From: Bacillota bacterium
Lineage (GTDB): Bacteria > Sysuimicrobiota > Sysuimicrobiia > Sysuimicrobiales > Segetimicrobiaceae
DNA length: 64,000 bases
NCBI GenBank assembly: GCA_021324975.1
Contig: JAJPIA010000046.1
Span: 31,364 to 95,363, forward strand
Direction of reading: 5' to 3'
The number at the start of each line of letters is the position of its first letter. The first letter of the stretch is position 1. Below are positions 1 through 9,193 of this stretch, piece by piece. The translations under genes and the position numbers were made by a program. Below the pieces are notes generated by a model that did no database searches, had not been told where the DNA came from, and was given only the letters and a program-made list of their open reading frames with translations.

Positions 1-176
1 GAACTCGCCGGCGTCTTCTGCCGGCTTATTTTTCCATAAGCCGCATAACACAAACTTGCGGGTTCAGCGTCTACTCCGCGGTTGGGGACGCGCGTGGCGC
101 ACCATGCGTGTGCTGGCAATTCAGGCCTCGCGGCGCCGCCGGCGTGTCCGGTCGCGGGCCTGATGGGCGCCGGGCG

Positions 177-1412
177 TTAGGCCGGCACGATCGCCAGCGC
201 GAGCAACAGCCATGCGCCTGCGCTCGTGCTGATCGAGAACAGCGTGTTATCGGCCAGCTGATCGACAAGCAGGCCGAGCCACAGCGCGCCGATCGCGGCG
301 CGGTAGGGATCAAACTCGGGCGACAGCGCGCGCCCGTTCCGTCGCCACGCTCGGGCCGCCTCGACCCCGACCCAGCACGCGGCGAGCAGCCCGAGCAGCC
401 CGGTCTCCACCGCCAGGTTGAGGCCCATGTTGAAGGCAAAGGGCTCGGGACTCATGGCGGGACTCTTTTGCCGGTCGTACGCGGTCTCGAACGTGCCAAA
501 CCCGGTGCCGAGGAGCGGCCGCTCGGCGATCATCCGGAGCGAGGTCTCCCAGATCTGGACACGGTTGCCCGTGACGTCGCTCATGGTGTACCGAATCCGG
601 GACATGAGCTGCGGAGAAGCGGCCACCAGGACGACGAACGCCGCGAGCCCGGCCACGAGCAGCGCCGCGGCCAAGCGGGGGCGGCCCCGTAGTTCCTTCC
701 AAACAAGGAACACGACGGCAAGCAGCCATCCGACGATCGAGGCCCGCGAGGCCGTCGCGAGCAACGCCACGAAGCCGACGGCGCTCGCGACGGCCCAGAG
801 CGCCCGTTCCCGGCCCCGGCTGCGAAACGCGAGCCCAAGGGCGAGCACGCTCCCGAGCATCATGGTCGTGCCGAGTCCGTTTGGCCCGACGCCGTGGAAG
901 ATCTCCGCCCGCTCGGGGACGACCTCGCCGCCGTTGAGCCGGATCGGGTGGCTCAGGCTGTAGGCGAGCCCGGCGAGGCCCGTCACCGCCGACCCGGCCG
1001 CCCAGGCCCGAAGTAGCGGCCCCCGGACCGCGGGGTCGCGGCGTAAGAGCCACGTCAACCCGCCGAAGTAGACAACCCCCGACAGGATCAGCGCCAGCGT
1101 GACGACCGCGGCGACGGATCGATACGGCGACAGCAGCGCCGAGGCCACCAGAACGGCGCCGAATGCTGCGAGCGGCAAGTCGACCGGCGTCCGAACCCAG
1201 AGCCACTCGCGTCGCTGGATCAGCCGCCACACCTGTCCGAAGAACAGCAGGCCGAACCCGATGGTGGAATACCCGGCGGCAAACAAGGCGGCGATGGCGA
1301 GCGCGGCCCAGCGGATGTAGGTGGAAAATGCCCCACCCGGCAGCCGCACGGGCGCCGCCTCCGGGTGATTGAGGCCGACGGTCACGATCGCGCCTGTGGC
1401 CGCGCCGGCCAC
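177..1412 (-). CDS. O-antigen ligase / Wzy-like polytopic membrane protein
   Basis: A very hydrophobic protein of about 410 residues with many predicted membrane spans. It carries the hallmark layout of the O-antigen ligase/polymerase (Wzy_C, WaaL) family: a periplasmic loop with NRVQIWETSL and a following RPLLGTGFGTF motif about two thirds along. These proteins join lipid-linked glycan to an acceptor or polymerise repeat units on the outer face of the inner membrane. The frame stays open upstream to 1601, but that stretch is Arg/Gly-rich, unlike a membrane protein, and overlaps the neighbouring methyltransferase gene, so I chose GTG at 1412; GTG at 1385 is also possible and neither has a clear ribosome site. 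It is the last gene of the minus-strand run. Bases 1-176 beyond its stop hold nothing I can name. Confidence 0.75.
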   Translation of the reverse strand: MAGAATGAIVTVGLNHPEAAPVRLPGGAFSTYIRWAALAIAALFAAGYSTIGFGLLFFGQVWRLIQRREWLWVRTPVDLPLAAFGAVLVASALLSPYRSVAAVVTLALILSGVVYFGGLTWLLRRDPAVRGPLLRAWAAGSAVTGLAGLAYSLSHPIRLNGGEVVPERAEIFHGVGPNGLGTTMMLGSVLALGLAFRSRGRERALWAVASAVGFVALLATASRASIVGWLLAVVFLVWKELRGRPRLAAALLVAGLAAFVVLVAASPQLMSRIRYTMSDVTGNRVQIWETSLRMIAERPLLGTGFGTFETAYDRQKSPAMSPEPFAFNMGLNLAVETGLLGLLAACWVGVEAARAWRRNGRALSPEFDPYRAAIGALWLGLLVDQLADNTLFSISTSAGAWLLLALAIVPA

Positions 1413-1554
1413 GGAAACGCCCGGCGGTGTTCGGAGACCACCCTTGGAGACCCACGCATGAGGCGGCTCGGCGCCAAGCGTTTGGCCGATTTGCCGGCGT
1501 GGCTTCTCTTGACGACCTGCGCGCCCGAGGGGCCGGCCGATGGTGCGCGTGGGG

Positions 1555-3426
1555 TCACGTGCGAAGCCGACCCGAGCCCGCGCCGATCCTCGCCCGCACA
1601 TCGCGGACGAGCGCGGCGACCACCTCGTACCGCCCGAACGACGGCATCAGGTACGCTCCGTCGATCCGGTCCAGCAGTCCCAGGAGCAGCTCTCGCGCGA
1701 GGCGCAGCCCCTCCTCCCGCCCCGCGCTTCCCGCGGCCTGCATACGCTCGCGGACCCACGGCGGGATGGTGATGCCCGGCACCTCGTTGTGCAGAAACTC
1801 GGCGTGCCGGGAGCTCTGCAGCGGCAGCACGCCGACCAGGACCGGGACGGGAAGGCGCCCCACGCGCTGCTCGAACGCGTCCAGCACCTCCGGCTCGTAG
1901 ATCGGCTGCGTCATGAAAAAATCCACCCCGGCCTCGAGCTTGCGCTCCAGGCGCGGCAACTCCCGCTCGAGCGTCGCGGGGTGCATGTCGAGCGCGGCCC
2001 CGATCAAGAAGCGGGCCGGGTGGCCGATCGACTTGCCGCTGAGGTCGAGGCCGTCGTTGAACTGCTTGATGATCCGGATGAGGCCCGGGCTGTCGACGTC
2101 GTACACTGCGGTGACGTTCGGGTAGTCGCCGCGCGGCGGCTCGCCGGTGAGCGCCAGCACGTTGCGGACGCCCATCGCGTGCGCGCCGATGAGATCCGCC
2201 TGCAGGCCGACGAGGTTGCGGTCCCGGGTGGTGAAATGGATGATCGTCTCGATGCCCGCGTGCTGTTGGATCAGATAGCACATGGCGAGCGCGCTCATGC
2301 GTACGCGCCCGATCGGGCTGTCGCCCACGTCGATCACGTCGGCGCCGGCCTCCTTGAGGAGCCGCGCGCCCTCGAGATCCTTGGTCGCGTCGAGGCCCTT
2401 GGGCGGGTCCACCTCCACGCTGATCACGAAGGCCCGGCCGAGCTTCCGCGCAAGCTCGCTCGGCTCATCCACGCGGCGCGGCGCGGCGTCTTGGGGCGCG
2501 ACCCGCTCGGCCACGGCGGGCGCCACAGAATCGGGTCGCAGGTCGGCGACCGCGCGCGCCAGCGCGGCGATATGCTCGGGCGTGGTGCCGCAGCATCCCC
2601 CGACCACGACGGCGCCCGCGGCGATCATCTTGCGCCCGTAGGCCGCGACGTGCTCCGGCGACGAGAGGTACAGGTAGCGACCCTCGATCAGCGTGGGGAA
2701 CCCGGCGTTCGGCTGGGCCGACAGGGGCGTCCGCGCCACGGCGGCCATGTGCTGCACGACCTCCAGCATCGGCACCGGCCCGACGCTGCAGTTCGCGCCG
2801 ATCACGTCGGCGCCGAGGCCTTCGAGCGCGGCGACGACCTCCGCCGGGCTGTGGCCGTACCGCGTGCGGCCGTCGTCCGTAAACGTCATCTGTGCGATCA
2901 TCGGAAGGTCGCACGCTTCACGGGCCGCCCGGAGCGCCTCCTGGATCTCGGTGAGGTCGGAGAAGGTCTCGAGGATCAGGACGTCCACCCCGCCCTCGAC
3001 CAGCGCGTCGATCTGGGCGCGAAACGCCGCGCGCGCCTCCGGCGGCGTGATGCGCCCGTACGGCGCCACCGGCCGGCCGAGCGGTCCCACGGAGCCGGCG
3101 ATCCAGATGGGCCGTCCGAAGACGTCGCGGGCCTCCTTCGCGAGCTTCGCTCCGTGCCGGTTGAAATCGCGCACCCGCTCCGCAAGACCGTGCGCGCCCA
3201 AGCGCACCGCGTTCGCGCCAAAGGTGTTCGTCTCGATCATCTCGGCGCCGGCGCGCAGATAATCCAGGTGGACGTTCAGGACGAGCTCGCGCTGCGTGAC
3301 GTTGAGCGCGTCGAAGCACTGGTCGAAGGGCACGCCGCGTGCGTACAGCAAGGTCCCCATGGCGCCGTCGCACACGAGCGGGCCCTGCCGGAGCCGCGCC
3401 AGGAACGGGTGGTCGGGCCGCGTCAC
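1555..3426 (-). CDS. bifunctional homocysteine S-methyltransferase / 5,10-methylenetetrahydrofolate reductase
   Basis: About 623 residues in two domains. Residues 1-300 are a homocysteine S-methyltransferase TIM barrel: it opens with CDGAMGT, has GANCSVGP near residue 200 and the zinc-site GGCCGT motif near 265. Residues 325-605 are a MetF-type methylenetetrahydrofolate reductase (RAFVISVEVDPPKG start, later GDYPN and FFMTQPIY motifs). Together they generate methyl-tetrahydrofolate and methylate homocysteine, as in Bacillus YitJ-like proteins. The start is GTG at 3426, overlapping the stop of the upstream DUF2993 gene by 4 bp (GTGA), which indicates translational coupling. The frame continues open to 4185, but that part lies inside the upstream gene and is low-complexity. 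No other methionine gene is adjacent, so it looks inserted among envelope genes. Confidence 0.93.
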   Translation of the reverse strand: MTRPDHPFLARLRQGPLVCDGAMGTLLYARGVPFDQCFDALNVTQRELVLNVHLDYLRAGAEMIETNTFGANAVRLGAHGLAERVRDFNRHGAKLAKEARDVFGRPIWIAGSVGPLGRPVAPYGRITPPEARAAFRAQIDALVEGGVDVLILETFSDLTEIQEALRAAREACDLPMIAQMTFTDDGRTRYGHSPAEVVAALEGLGADVIGANCSVGPVPMLEVVQHMAAVARTPLSAQPNAGFPTLIEGRYLYLSSPEHVAAYGRKMIAAGAVVVGGCCGTTPEHIAALARAVADLRPDSVAPAVAERVAPQDAAPRRVDEPSELARKLGRAFVISVEVDPPKGLDATKDLEGARLLKEAGADVIDVGDSPIGRVRMSALAMCYLIQQHAGIETIIHFTTRDRNLVGLQADLIGAHAMGVRNVLALTGEPPRGDYPNVTAVYDVDSPGLIRIIKQFNDGLDLSGKSIGHPARFLIGAALDMHPATLERELPRLERKLEAGVDFFMTQPIYEPEVLDAFEQRVGRLPVPVLVGVLPLQSSRHAEFLHNEVPGITIPPWVRERMQAAGSAGREEGLRLARELLLGLLDRIDGAYLMPSFGRYEVVAALVRDVRARIGAGSGRLRT

Positions 3427-4175
3427 GGCTTGAGCTGCAGGGGCGTGCCCCCGCACGCTGCGCAGGGCTGCGAGTAATCGGCCTGGCTGCTCAACACGAA
3501 GACGTCCTTGTCCAGGCGGAACGTGCGCAGGGGAAACTGGACCGGCCAGCTGCGAAAGTCGAGCACGGGATTGATCTGCCGCTCGATCTTGTCGACGAGG
3601 ACGTACGGCAATGGCAGCGAGTTGACGAAGAGCTGCTGCAGGTGAAAAAATACCTCGGGCGCCCCGTACACTTGGAAGACGCCCTGCATCCGGACGCGCG
3701 TCGGCACGCCGTTGTACATCACGGTCCCGACGGCCGTAATCGCGTCCTCCTGCGCCCTGAGCTGGACGTCCCGCACCGCCCCCTGATGGTTCAGGAAGTC
3801 CTGGACGCTCGCCAGCGCGAGCTTGCCGTACACGTTGCTCTCCCGCACGTCGAGCACCTTGAGCGTCCCCTGCCGCAGGGCCTCGGGATCGAAGCTCGCG
3901 CCCACGAGCCGGACCCACAACTGATCGATCCGCATGCCCTTGATCTCCGGCCGCTCGGCGTACACGCTGATGCGGGCGTAGCCTCCGTCGTACAGGTCGG
4001 GCACGGCGTCGACGCGCAGCACAGGCGGATGGTTGAGGAGATCCGCAAACACGGGCGGCAGGAGCGAGGTGTCCGCAATGGTAAATGCGCGCGCGGGCGC
4101 CGCGGCCATGACGGCGCAGCCGACGACCACGAGGGCGGCGACATATCGGCGCATGATGCGACCCGTTCGAAGCAT
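3423..4175 (-). CDS. secreted DUF2993 (LmeA-like) lipid-binding protein
   Basis: About 250 residues with an N-terminal signal peptide (basic MRR, then a hydrophobic VAALVVVGCAVMAAA core ending ARA). The mature part has the repeating beta-strand pattern of DUF2993, the family of mycobacterial LmeA and cyanobacterial relatives, which bind phospholipids and are thought to act in envelope lipid or glycolipid handling. Start ATG at 4175 is preceded by AAGGAGTT with 10 nt spacing; ATG at 4154 is a weaker alternative. It lies directly after the LptD-like gene and overlaps the methyltransferase gene by 4 bp, so a lipid-transfer role between membranes is reasonable, though that is inference. Confidence 0.75.
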   Translation of the reverse strand: MLRTGRIMRRYVAALVVVGCAVMAAAPARAFTIADTSLLPPVFADLLNHPPVLRVDAVPDLYDGGYARISVYAERPEIKGMRIDQLWVRLVGASFDPEALRQGTLKVLDVRESNVYGKLALASVQDFLNHQGAVRDVQLRAQEDAITAVGTVMYNGVPTRVRMQGVFQVYGAPEVFFHLQQLFVNSLPLPYVLVDKIERQINPVLDFRSWPVQFPLRTFRLDKDVFVLSSQADYSQPCAACGGTPLQLKP

Positions 4176-4298
4176 CGAGAAGCAACTCCTTCCGTGTGCA
4201 GGCTCACCACATCCTAAGATCATGCCCACTTGACGGAAGAACGCGCGGACTATTGGGACACCACTCACTATACGGCCGGGCGGGGAGTCGGAAAAGAC

Positions 4299-5963
4299 TT
4301 AGCGGATCGTCGTGTTCAGGCCGCCCCCGCCAAGCTGGAACTGCGTGCTTGCGCCGGGCAGGGTGTTGATGCCGAGCGTAATGTACCAGGTGTTGTTGGA
4401 CGGGCTGTTCGGAAACGTGCGGTACAGCACGCCGAGCTGGAGGCAGTCGCAGGTGGCGTTCAACCCGTAGTCCACCTCGGTCACCTGCGATTGCGTGTAG
4501 TTGTACGTGGCCGAGGTCGTAAAGAGGATGGTGGGGCTCACCTGGAAGTTGGCCGAGGCGGTGCTCGCGAACTGCTGGCTGTCGATGCCGTACTGAAAGT
4601 TGATCGAGCCCGAGTTGAACAGCCCCTTCCCCGGATAGTACGAGTACGTCAGCGTCAGCGAGTCGGCGGGGCTTTGGCTGTCGAACGAGAACGGCGAAAA
4701 GGGACCGCCGTTCGTCACGAACTGGGGCGGATTGAACCCGTTGATCGCCAGCAGGTTGTAGGAAAGCGTGGCCGAGCTGACGGCGTTGAGCGGCTCCGAC
4801 ACGGCCGCTTGGGTGGAGAAGATGTTCCGCTGCTGCCCGGTGCCGTAAGCGTCGTAGCGATAGTACGCGGCGATCGCGCCGCTGATGGATTTCGTCAGCT
4901 GAAACGTGTGGCTGGACACGGTCAAAATGCCGTTGGCGCGGGTCGTGTGCACGCCGGTGCTGATCTCGTTGTAGTCGCCGTAGTGGGCCTCAAGCTGATA
5001 CGCGGCCGGCACGCCGGGGATATCGTGCGCGTCCCACGCGACGTCGAGGGAGTTGCGGTCGACGTTCGCCAGGTTGCCGTTGATGTCGTAGAATTCCTGG
5101 CGGCCCAGGTGCAGCGTCCACACGTGGTCCGCCATGCGCTGGACCAGCGTGTTTTCGGCGGTAAACGGGGTGGGGCTGCTCGCGCTGTAGCGGATGCGGA
5201 ACTGGTCCTGGGCGTCACCCACGGGGAACCATTGATTCCACTCGATGAACAGCCCGTCGAAGTTGGTGTAGCCGACGGTCGGCCCGCTGCCCCGGTTGCG
5301 TTGCTGCCGCCGGAGCGACGCGGTGTACACGGGCAGGTACGCGACCGGCACGCCGTACACGTACAGCGTCGACTGGTACGCGGTGAGGTGGTCGTCCGGG
5401 ATCACGACGACGCGCTTCGACCGGACGAGAAATGCGGGATGCTTGGGATCGCACGGCGTGACCGACGTGTTGTAGCCGACGCCCTGGCCCCGGGCGGTCT
5501 GGAGCGAGCGGCCGGTGAGGTTCCACGGGCCGTACTTCGACGTGACGGTCTCCATGTTGCCGACGCGCGTGCGGTAATTGTAGGTGAGCGTGTTGCCGGT
5601 CGCGGTCTGCCCGGGCTGGGTCAGCACCACGTGCCCCTCCGCGTGGACCATCCCCGTGGTGACGTTCCCCGTCATGTGATCCGCGGTGATCGTCTGGTCG
5701 GCCTGCGTCGCCTTGACATGGCCGTCCGCCGTGAAGTCGCCGGTGCTCGTATCGTACTGCACGTGGTCGCCGGTCACGGTGATCGGTGCGCCGGGTGCGG
5801 GCGGCGCCGCCGCGCCCAGCGCCGGGAGGGCGAGAGAGACCACGAGCAGCAGCGCGGCGCCGAGCGCCCGTGCGCCCCGAGGGAGTGCCGCGGTTCGCCC
5901 GCCGCGCCGCCGCCTCGCCCGCGCCGCCCAGAGCGCGGCGCGAGTCAGCGGGCGAGCCAGCAC
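4299..5963 (-). CDS. LptD/OstA-like outer-membrane LPS-assembly protein
   Basis: About 554 residues. After an Arg-rich N-terminus and a hydrophobic signal segment (residues 33-53), residues 60-150 form an OstA/LptA-type repeat region (DHVQYD..TGDFTADGHV, then HMTGN, HAEGHVVL). The rest is a long run of alternating aromatic/polar strands typical of an outer-membrane barrel and ends in a strand. LptD inserts lipopolysaccharide-type glycolipids into the outer leaflet; paired cysteines are few here (SVTPCDP, TCDCL near residue 500). The length is shorter than proteobacterial LptD (about 780), similar to LptD-like proteins of other diderm phyla. Start GTG at 5963 follows GGAG by 5 nt and lies 19 bp after the phosphohexomutase stop. 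It is the clearest evidence for an outer membrane in this organism. Confidence 0.82.
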   Translation of the reverse strand: MLARPLTRAALWAARARRRRGGRTAALPRGARALGAALLLVVSLALPALGAAAPPAPGAPITVTGDHVQYDTSTGDFTADGHVKATQADQTITADHMTGNVTTGMVHAEGHVVLTQPGQTATGNTLTYNYRTRVGNMETVTSKYGPWNLTGRSLQTARGQGVGYNTSVTPCDPKHPAFLVRSKRVVVIPDDHLTAYQSTLYVYGVPVAYLPVYTASLRRQQRNRGSGPTVGYTNFDGLFIEWNQWFPVGDAQDQFRIRYSASSPTPFTAENTLVQRMADHVWTLHLGRQEFYDINGNLANVDRNSLDVAWDAHDIPGVPAAYQLEAHYGDYNEISTGVHTTRANGILTVSSHTFQLTKSISGAIAAYYRYDAYGTGQQRNIFSTQAAVSEPLNAVSSATLSYNLLAINGFNPPQFVTNGGPFSPFSFDSQSPADSLTLTYSYYPGKGLFNSGSINFQYGIDSQQFASTASANFQVSPTILFTTSATYNYTQSQVTEVDYGLNATCDCLQLGVLYRTFPNSPSNNTWYITLGINTLPGASTQFQLGGGGLNTTIR

Positions 5964-5982
5964 GTCCGCTCCATCGTCTCCG

Positions 5983-7356
5983 TTACCAGGACACCGGGGC
6001 CGCTTCGGGGTGCTGCCGGAGGGCGTCCGTGATCACCCGCTTGGCGCGCTCGAGAGCCTCGGGCGTCCTGCCCTCGGCCCGGACGACCAGCACCGGTTGC
6101 GTATTGCTCGCGCGAACGAGGGCCCACCCGTCCGGCAGGATCACGCGCGCGCCGTCGACGTCGATCACCTCGTACCGTTCGCGGAAGTCGCGGGTCAAGG
6201 CCTCCACTACGGCGAACTTTCGATCGTCCGGGCACTCGACGCGGGTCTCCGGCGTCGCAAAGTAATGGGGAATCTCCGCCGCCAGGTCGGAGAGCCGCCG
6301 GTCCGTGTGCGAGAGCATCCGGAGCAAGCGGCCCGCGGCGTACACGGCGTCGTCGTAGCCGTAGTACTCGTCCGCGAAGAACATGTGGCCCGACATCTCG
6401 CCGGCAAACACCGCGCCGACCTCCCGCATGCGCGCCTTGATGAGCGAGTGGCCGGTGCGTGTGAACTCCGGGCGCCCCCCGAGTCTCCGCACCTCGTCGA
6501 CGAGGGCCTGCGAGCACTTCACCTCGATGAGCGCGATCGTGCCGGGGTGGGCCGCGAGTACCTCGCGCCAGTACAGCGCCATCAACTGGTCTCCCCACAG
6601 GATCTCGCCGCGGTCATCCACCGCTCCGATGCGGTCCCCGTCCCCGTCGATGCCGATGCCCACATCGGCCCGCTCCTCCCTGACGAGACGGATGAGGTCG
6701 ACGAGGTTACGGGGCTCCACGGGGTCGGGGTGGTGGTGCGGGAAGGCCGGATCGGACTCACAGTAGAGGGGCAGCACTTCGCTGCCCCACCGGCGGAAGA
6801 TCTCCGGAGCGAACGCGCTCGCGGTGCCGTTGCCGCAGTCCAGCGCCACGCGCAGCCGGCGCGGGCCGAGCCGGATGCGGTCCGCGAGCATCGCGGCGTA
6901 GGCCCCGGCGACCTCCGCGGCGTCGAGCCGCCCCTGCGGCCGCCGCGGCGGCTCGTGCTCGGCGATCTCCCGGACGCGCTGAATCTCCGCGCCGTACAGC
7001 GTGCCCGGCCCGCAGGCCAGCTTGAACCCGTTGAACTCGGACGGATTGTGGCTGGCGGTGACCATCATGCCGCCGCCGACACGGAGGTGATGGAGGCAGA
7101 AGTAGAACACCGGCGTGATCGCCAGGCCGATCGCCGTGACGTCGCGGCCGGCGTCGCGCAGACCGCGGATCGCCGCGTCGTAGAACGCCTGCGAGCTGGC
7201 CCGATTGTCGTGTCCCACCACGGCGCCTTGGACCCGTGCCTCACCGAGGTACGTCCCGAACGCGCGCGCCAGAATCTCCGCCGCCTCCGCATCCAGGTCG
7301 CGCCCCACGACGCCCCGGATGTCGTACTCGCGAAAGCTCGTCGCTGCCGGTCGCAT
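5983..7356 (-). CDS. phosphomannomutase/phosphoglucomutase
   Basis: About 457 residues of the alpha-D-phosphohexomutase superfamily, interconverting hexose-6- and hexose-1-phosphates for nucleotide-sugar synthesis in the cytosol. All signature sites are present: the phosphoserine loop TASHNP at residues 100-105 (Ser102), the metal loop GIDGDGDRIG near 240, the sugar-specificity loop GEMSGHMFF near 325, and a C-terminal phosphate-binding loop with RASNTQP. Start ATG at 7356 follows GGAGG with 7 nt spacing; an in-frame GTG at 7374 would include that Shine-Dalgarno and is rejected. It heads the minus-strand run and is divergent from the ABC exporter, with only 64 bp between the two starts. Confidence 0.93.
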   Translation of the reverse strand: MRPAATSFREYDIRGVVGRDLDAEAAEILARAFGTYLGEARVQGAVVGHDNRASSQAFYDAAIRGLRDAGRDVTAIGLAITPVFYFCLHHLRVGGGMMVTASHNPSEFNGFKLACGPGTLYGAEIQRVREIAEHEPPRRPQGRLDAAEVAGAYAAMLADRIRLGPRRLRVALDCGNGTASAFAPEIFRRWGSEVLPLYCESDPAFPHHHPDPVEPRNLVDLIRLVREERADVGIGIDGDGDRIGAVDDRGEILWGDQLMALYWREVLAAHPGTIALIEVKCSQALVDEVRRLGGRPEFTRTGHSLIKARMREVGAVFAGEMSGHMFFADEYYGYDDAVYAAGRLLRMLSHTDRRLSDLAAEIPHYFATPETRVECPDDRKFAVVEALTRDFRERYEVIDVDGARVILPDGWALVRASNTQPVLVVRAEGRTPEALERAKRVITDALRQHPEAAPVSW

Positions 7357-7416
7357 GATCTCGCCTCCGGACACAACAGTTTCCCGTTGCCTCTACCTGC
7401 CCCTGCAGGTGGACGC

Positions 7417-7422
7417 TATAAT
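7417..7422 (+). promoter_or_regulatory. TATAAT -10 hexamer directly before the ABC exporter
   Basis: Perfect TATAAT at 7417-7422 in the divergent intergenic gap. Transcription would begin near 7429-7430, where there is an in-frame ATG, so the exporter mRNA may be leaderless. No good -35 at 16-18 bp is visible (TTGCCT is 24 bp away). The hexamer overlaps the alternative ATG at 7421, which has an AGGTGG ribosome-site candidate at 7406-7412. Confidence 0.45.
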
Positions 7423-9193
7423 GACGGATATGGCTGAATTGCGGCGGCTCGCCGCGTTCGTCCGGCCGTACGCTGTGCAGTTGGGCGGCGGCGTCGGCGC
7501 CGCGGTGTTCGCGGCGGTCGCGTGGCTGTACGTGCCCCGCTACCTCGGCAACCAGGCCGACGTCGTGATCAAAACAGGTAGCCTGGCCGTCCTCAACCGC
7601 AGCGCGGTCGTCGTGCTGGGGATCTACACGTTTCGCAGCGTTTGTCTGTACGGGCAGCTGTCGTTGCTCGCATACGTCGGCCACCGGCTGGTGGCCGACC
7701 TCCGCGCCCGGATCTTCCACCACGTGCAGCGGTGGTCGCTCGACCGATTCGCGCGGTGGCACAGCGGCGAGATCATCTCCCGCACGATCCAGGACACCCA
7801 GCTAGTGGAATCGCGCCTGCTCAACGGCCTGGTGGACCTCATCACGACCGTGCTCACGCTCGTCGGGATCATCGTGATGGTCTTTACCATCAACTGGCGT
7901 CTCGCGCTCGTCGTCTTCCTCGCGCTGCCGGTCTTCTTCGGCGTGGCCCGGCTGTTCGGCCGCGAGGTCCAGCGGAGCTCCGCGAGCGCGCAGCAGCAGG
8001 TCGCGGCGCTGACGCGGCTCATCAAGGAGTCGGTGGTCGGCGCGCGCATCATCCGGGCCTTCGTGCAGGAGGCGCGCGAGCAGGCGCGGTTTGACACCGA
8101 GAACGATCGCACCTTCGACGCCAACTATCGCATCCGCCGGCTCATCGCGATCGAGGTGTCGTTTGTCAGCCTGCTGACCACGCTCGCGCTCGTGTTCGTC
8201 CTGTGGCTGGGCGCGCGGGACGTCGCCCGGCACGAGATGACGGCGGGGTCGCTCCTCGCGTTCCTCGGCTACCTGGCGCTGGCGATGGATCCGGCCATGG
8301 GAATGACGCGGCTGTACTCCGAAGCGCGTCAGGCCATGGCCGGGCTCGTCCGGGTCTTCGAGGTCGTCGACGTTCCCGAGACGGTGCGCGAAGACCCGCA
8401 CCCCCTCCCGCTCCCGCCGCTCAGCGGCCGCGTGCGGTTTCGCAACGTCTCGCTCGCCTACGAGCCGGGACGGGACGCCCTGCGCGACATCACCCTCGAC
8501 GTGGAGCCGGGCGAGCACATCGCGATCGTCGGCCCGAGCGGCGCCGGCAAGAGCAGCCTCGTCAACCTGATCCCGCGCTTCTACGATCCGAGCGAGGGCG
8601 GCGTGGAGATCGACGGCCACGACCTGCGGCGCGTTGCGATCGCGTCGCTGCGCCGGCAGATCGGCCTCGTGCCGCAGGAGACGGTCTTGTTTGCCGGCAG
8701 CGTCGCGGACAACATCGCGTACGGCCGGCCCGGCGCCACGCGCGCGGAGGTGGAGGCTGCGGCCCGCGTTGCGGGCGCCCACGCGTTCATCTCGGCGCTG
8801 CCGCGCGGCTACGACGCGGTGCTGGGAGAAGGCGGGATGGGGCTGTCCGGCGGGCAGCGGCAGCGGCTCGCGCTCGCCCGCGCCGTGCTGAACGATCCGG
8901 CCGTGTACATCCTGGACGAGGCTACCTCGGCGCTCGACAGCGAGTCCGAGGAAGCGATCCAGGAGGCGATGGCGCGCCTGACGCAGGACCGGACGACCTT
9001 TATCGTCGCGCACCGCCTGTCCACCGTCCGCAGCGCCCACCGGATCGTCGTGATGCTGGAGGGCCGGATCGTGGAGATGGGCAGCCACGACGATCTGACG
9101 GTCGTGGACGGCGTCTACAGCCGCCTCGTCCGCGGCCAGCTCCTCGAGGACACCGCCCGGACCGCGGCACCCGCCCCGGCGCCGACGCCGTGA
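7421..9193 (+). CDS. MsbA-like ABC exporter (fused membrane and ATPase domains)
   Basis: About 590 residues in half-transporter layout: residues 15-300 are a type-IV exporter membrane domain with six spans, residues 330-575 the ATPase. The ATPase has Walker A GPSGAGKSS, Q-loop VPQETVLF, signature LSGGQRQR, Walker B VYILDEATSALD and the H-loop AHRLST. The family flips lipids, lipid-linked sugars or peptides across the inner membrane. Placed at the head of a glycosyltransferase run and divergent from an LptD/phosphohexomutase run, export of a glycolipid is the best guess. The start is ATG at 7421 (AGGTGG upstream) or ATG at 7430 (leaderless). Its TGA overlaps the next GTG by 4 bp. Confidence 0.92.
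   Translation: MTDMAELRRLAAFVRPYAVQLGGGVGAAVFAAVAWLYVPRYLGNQADVVIKTGSLAVLNRSAVVVLGIYTFRSVCLYGQLSLLAYVGHRLVADLRARIFHHVQRWSLDRFARWHSGEIISRTIQDTQLVESRLLNGLVDLITTVLTLVGIIVMVFTINWRLALVVFLALPVFFGVARLFGREVQRSSASAQQQVAALTRLIKESVVGARIIRAFVQEAREQARFDTENDRTFDANYRIRRLIAIEVSFVSLLTTLALVFVLWLGARDVARHEMTAGSLLAFLGYLALAMDPAMGMTRLYSEARQAMAGLVRVFEVVDVPETVREDPHPLPLPPLSGRVRFRNVSLAYEPGRDALRDITLDVEPGEHIAIVGPSGAGKSSLVNLIPRFYDPSEGGVEIDGHDLRRVAIASLRRQIGLVPQETVLFAGSVADNIAYGRPGATRAEVEAAARVAGAHAFISALPRGYDAVLGEGGMGLSGGQRQRLALARAVLNDPAVYILDEATSALDSESEEAIQEAMARLTQDRTTFIVAHRLSTVRSAHRIVVMLEGRIVEMGSHDDLTVVDGVYSRLVRGQLLEDTARTAAPAPAPTP

Noticed and set aside
1540..3477. 645-residue plus-strand reading frame
   Set aside because: Antisense to the methyltransferase/MTHFR gene; composition is Arg/Ala/His-rich with no motif, typical of a shadow frame in high-GC DNA.
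4230..6032. 600-residue plus-strand reading frame
   Set aside because: Antisense to the LptD-like gene; low-complexity, no recognisable domain.
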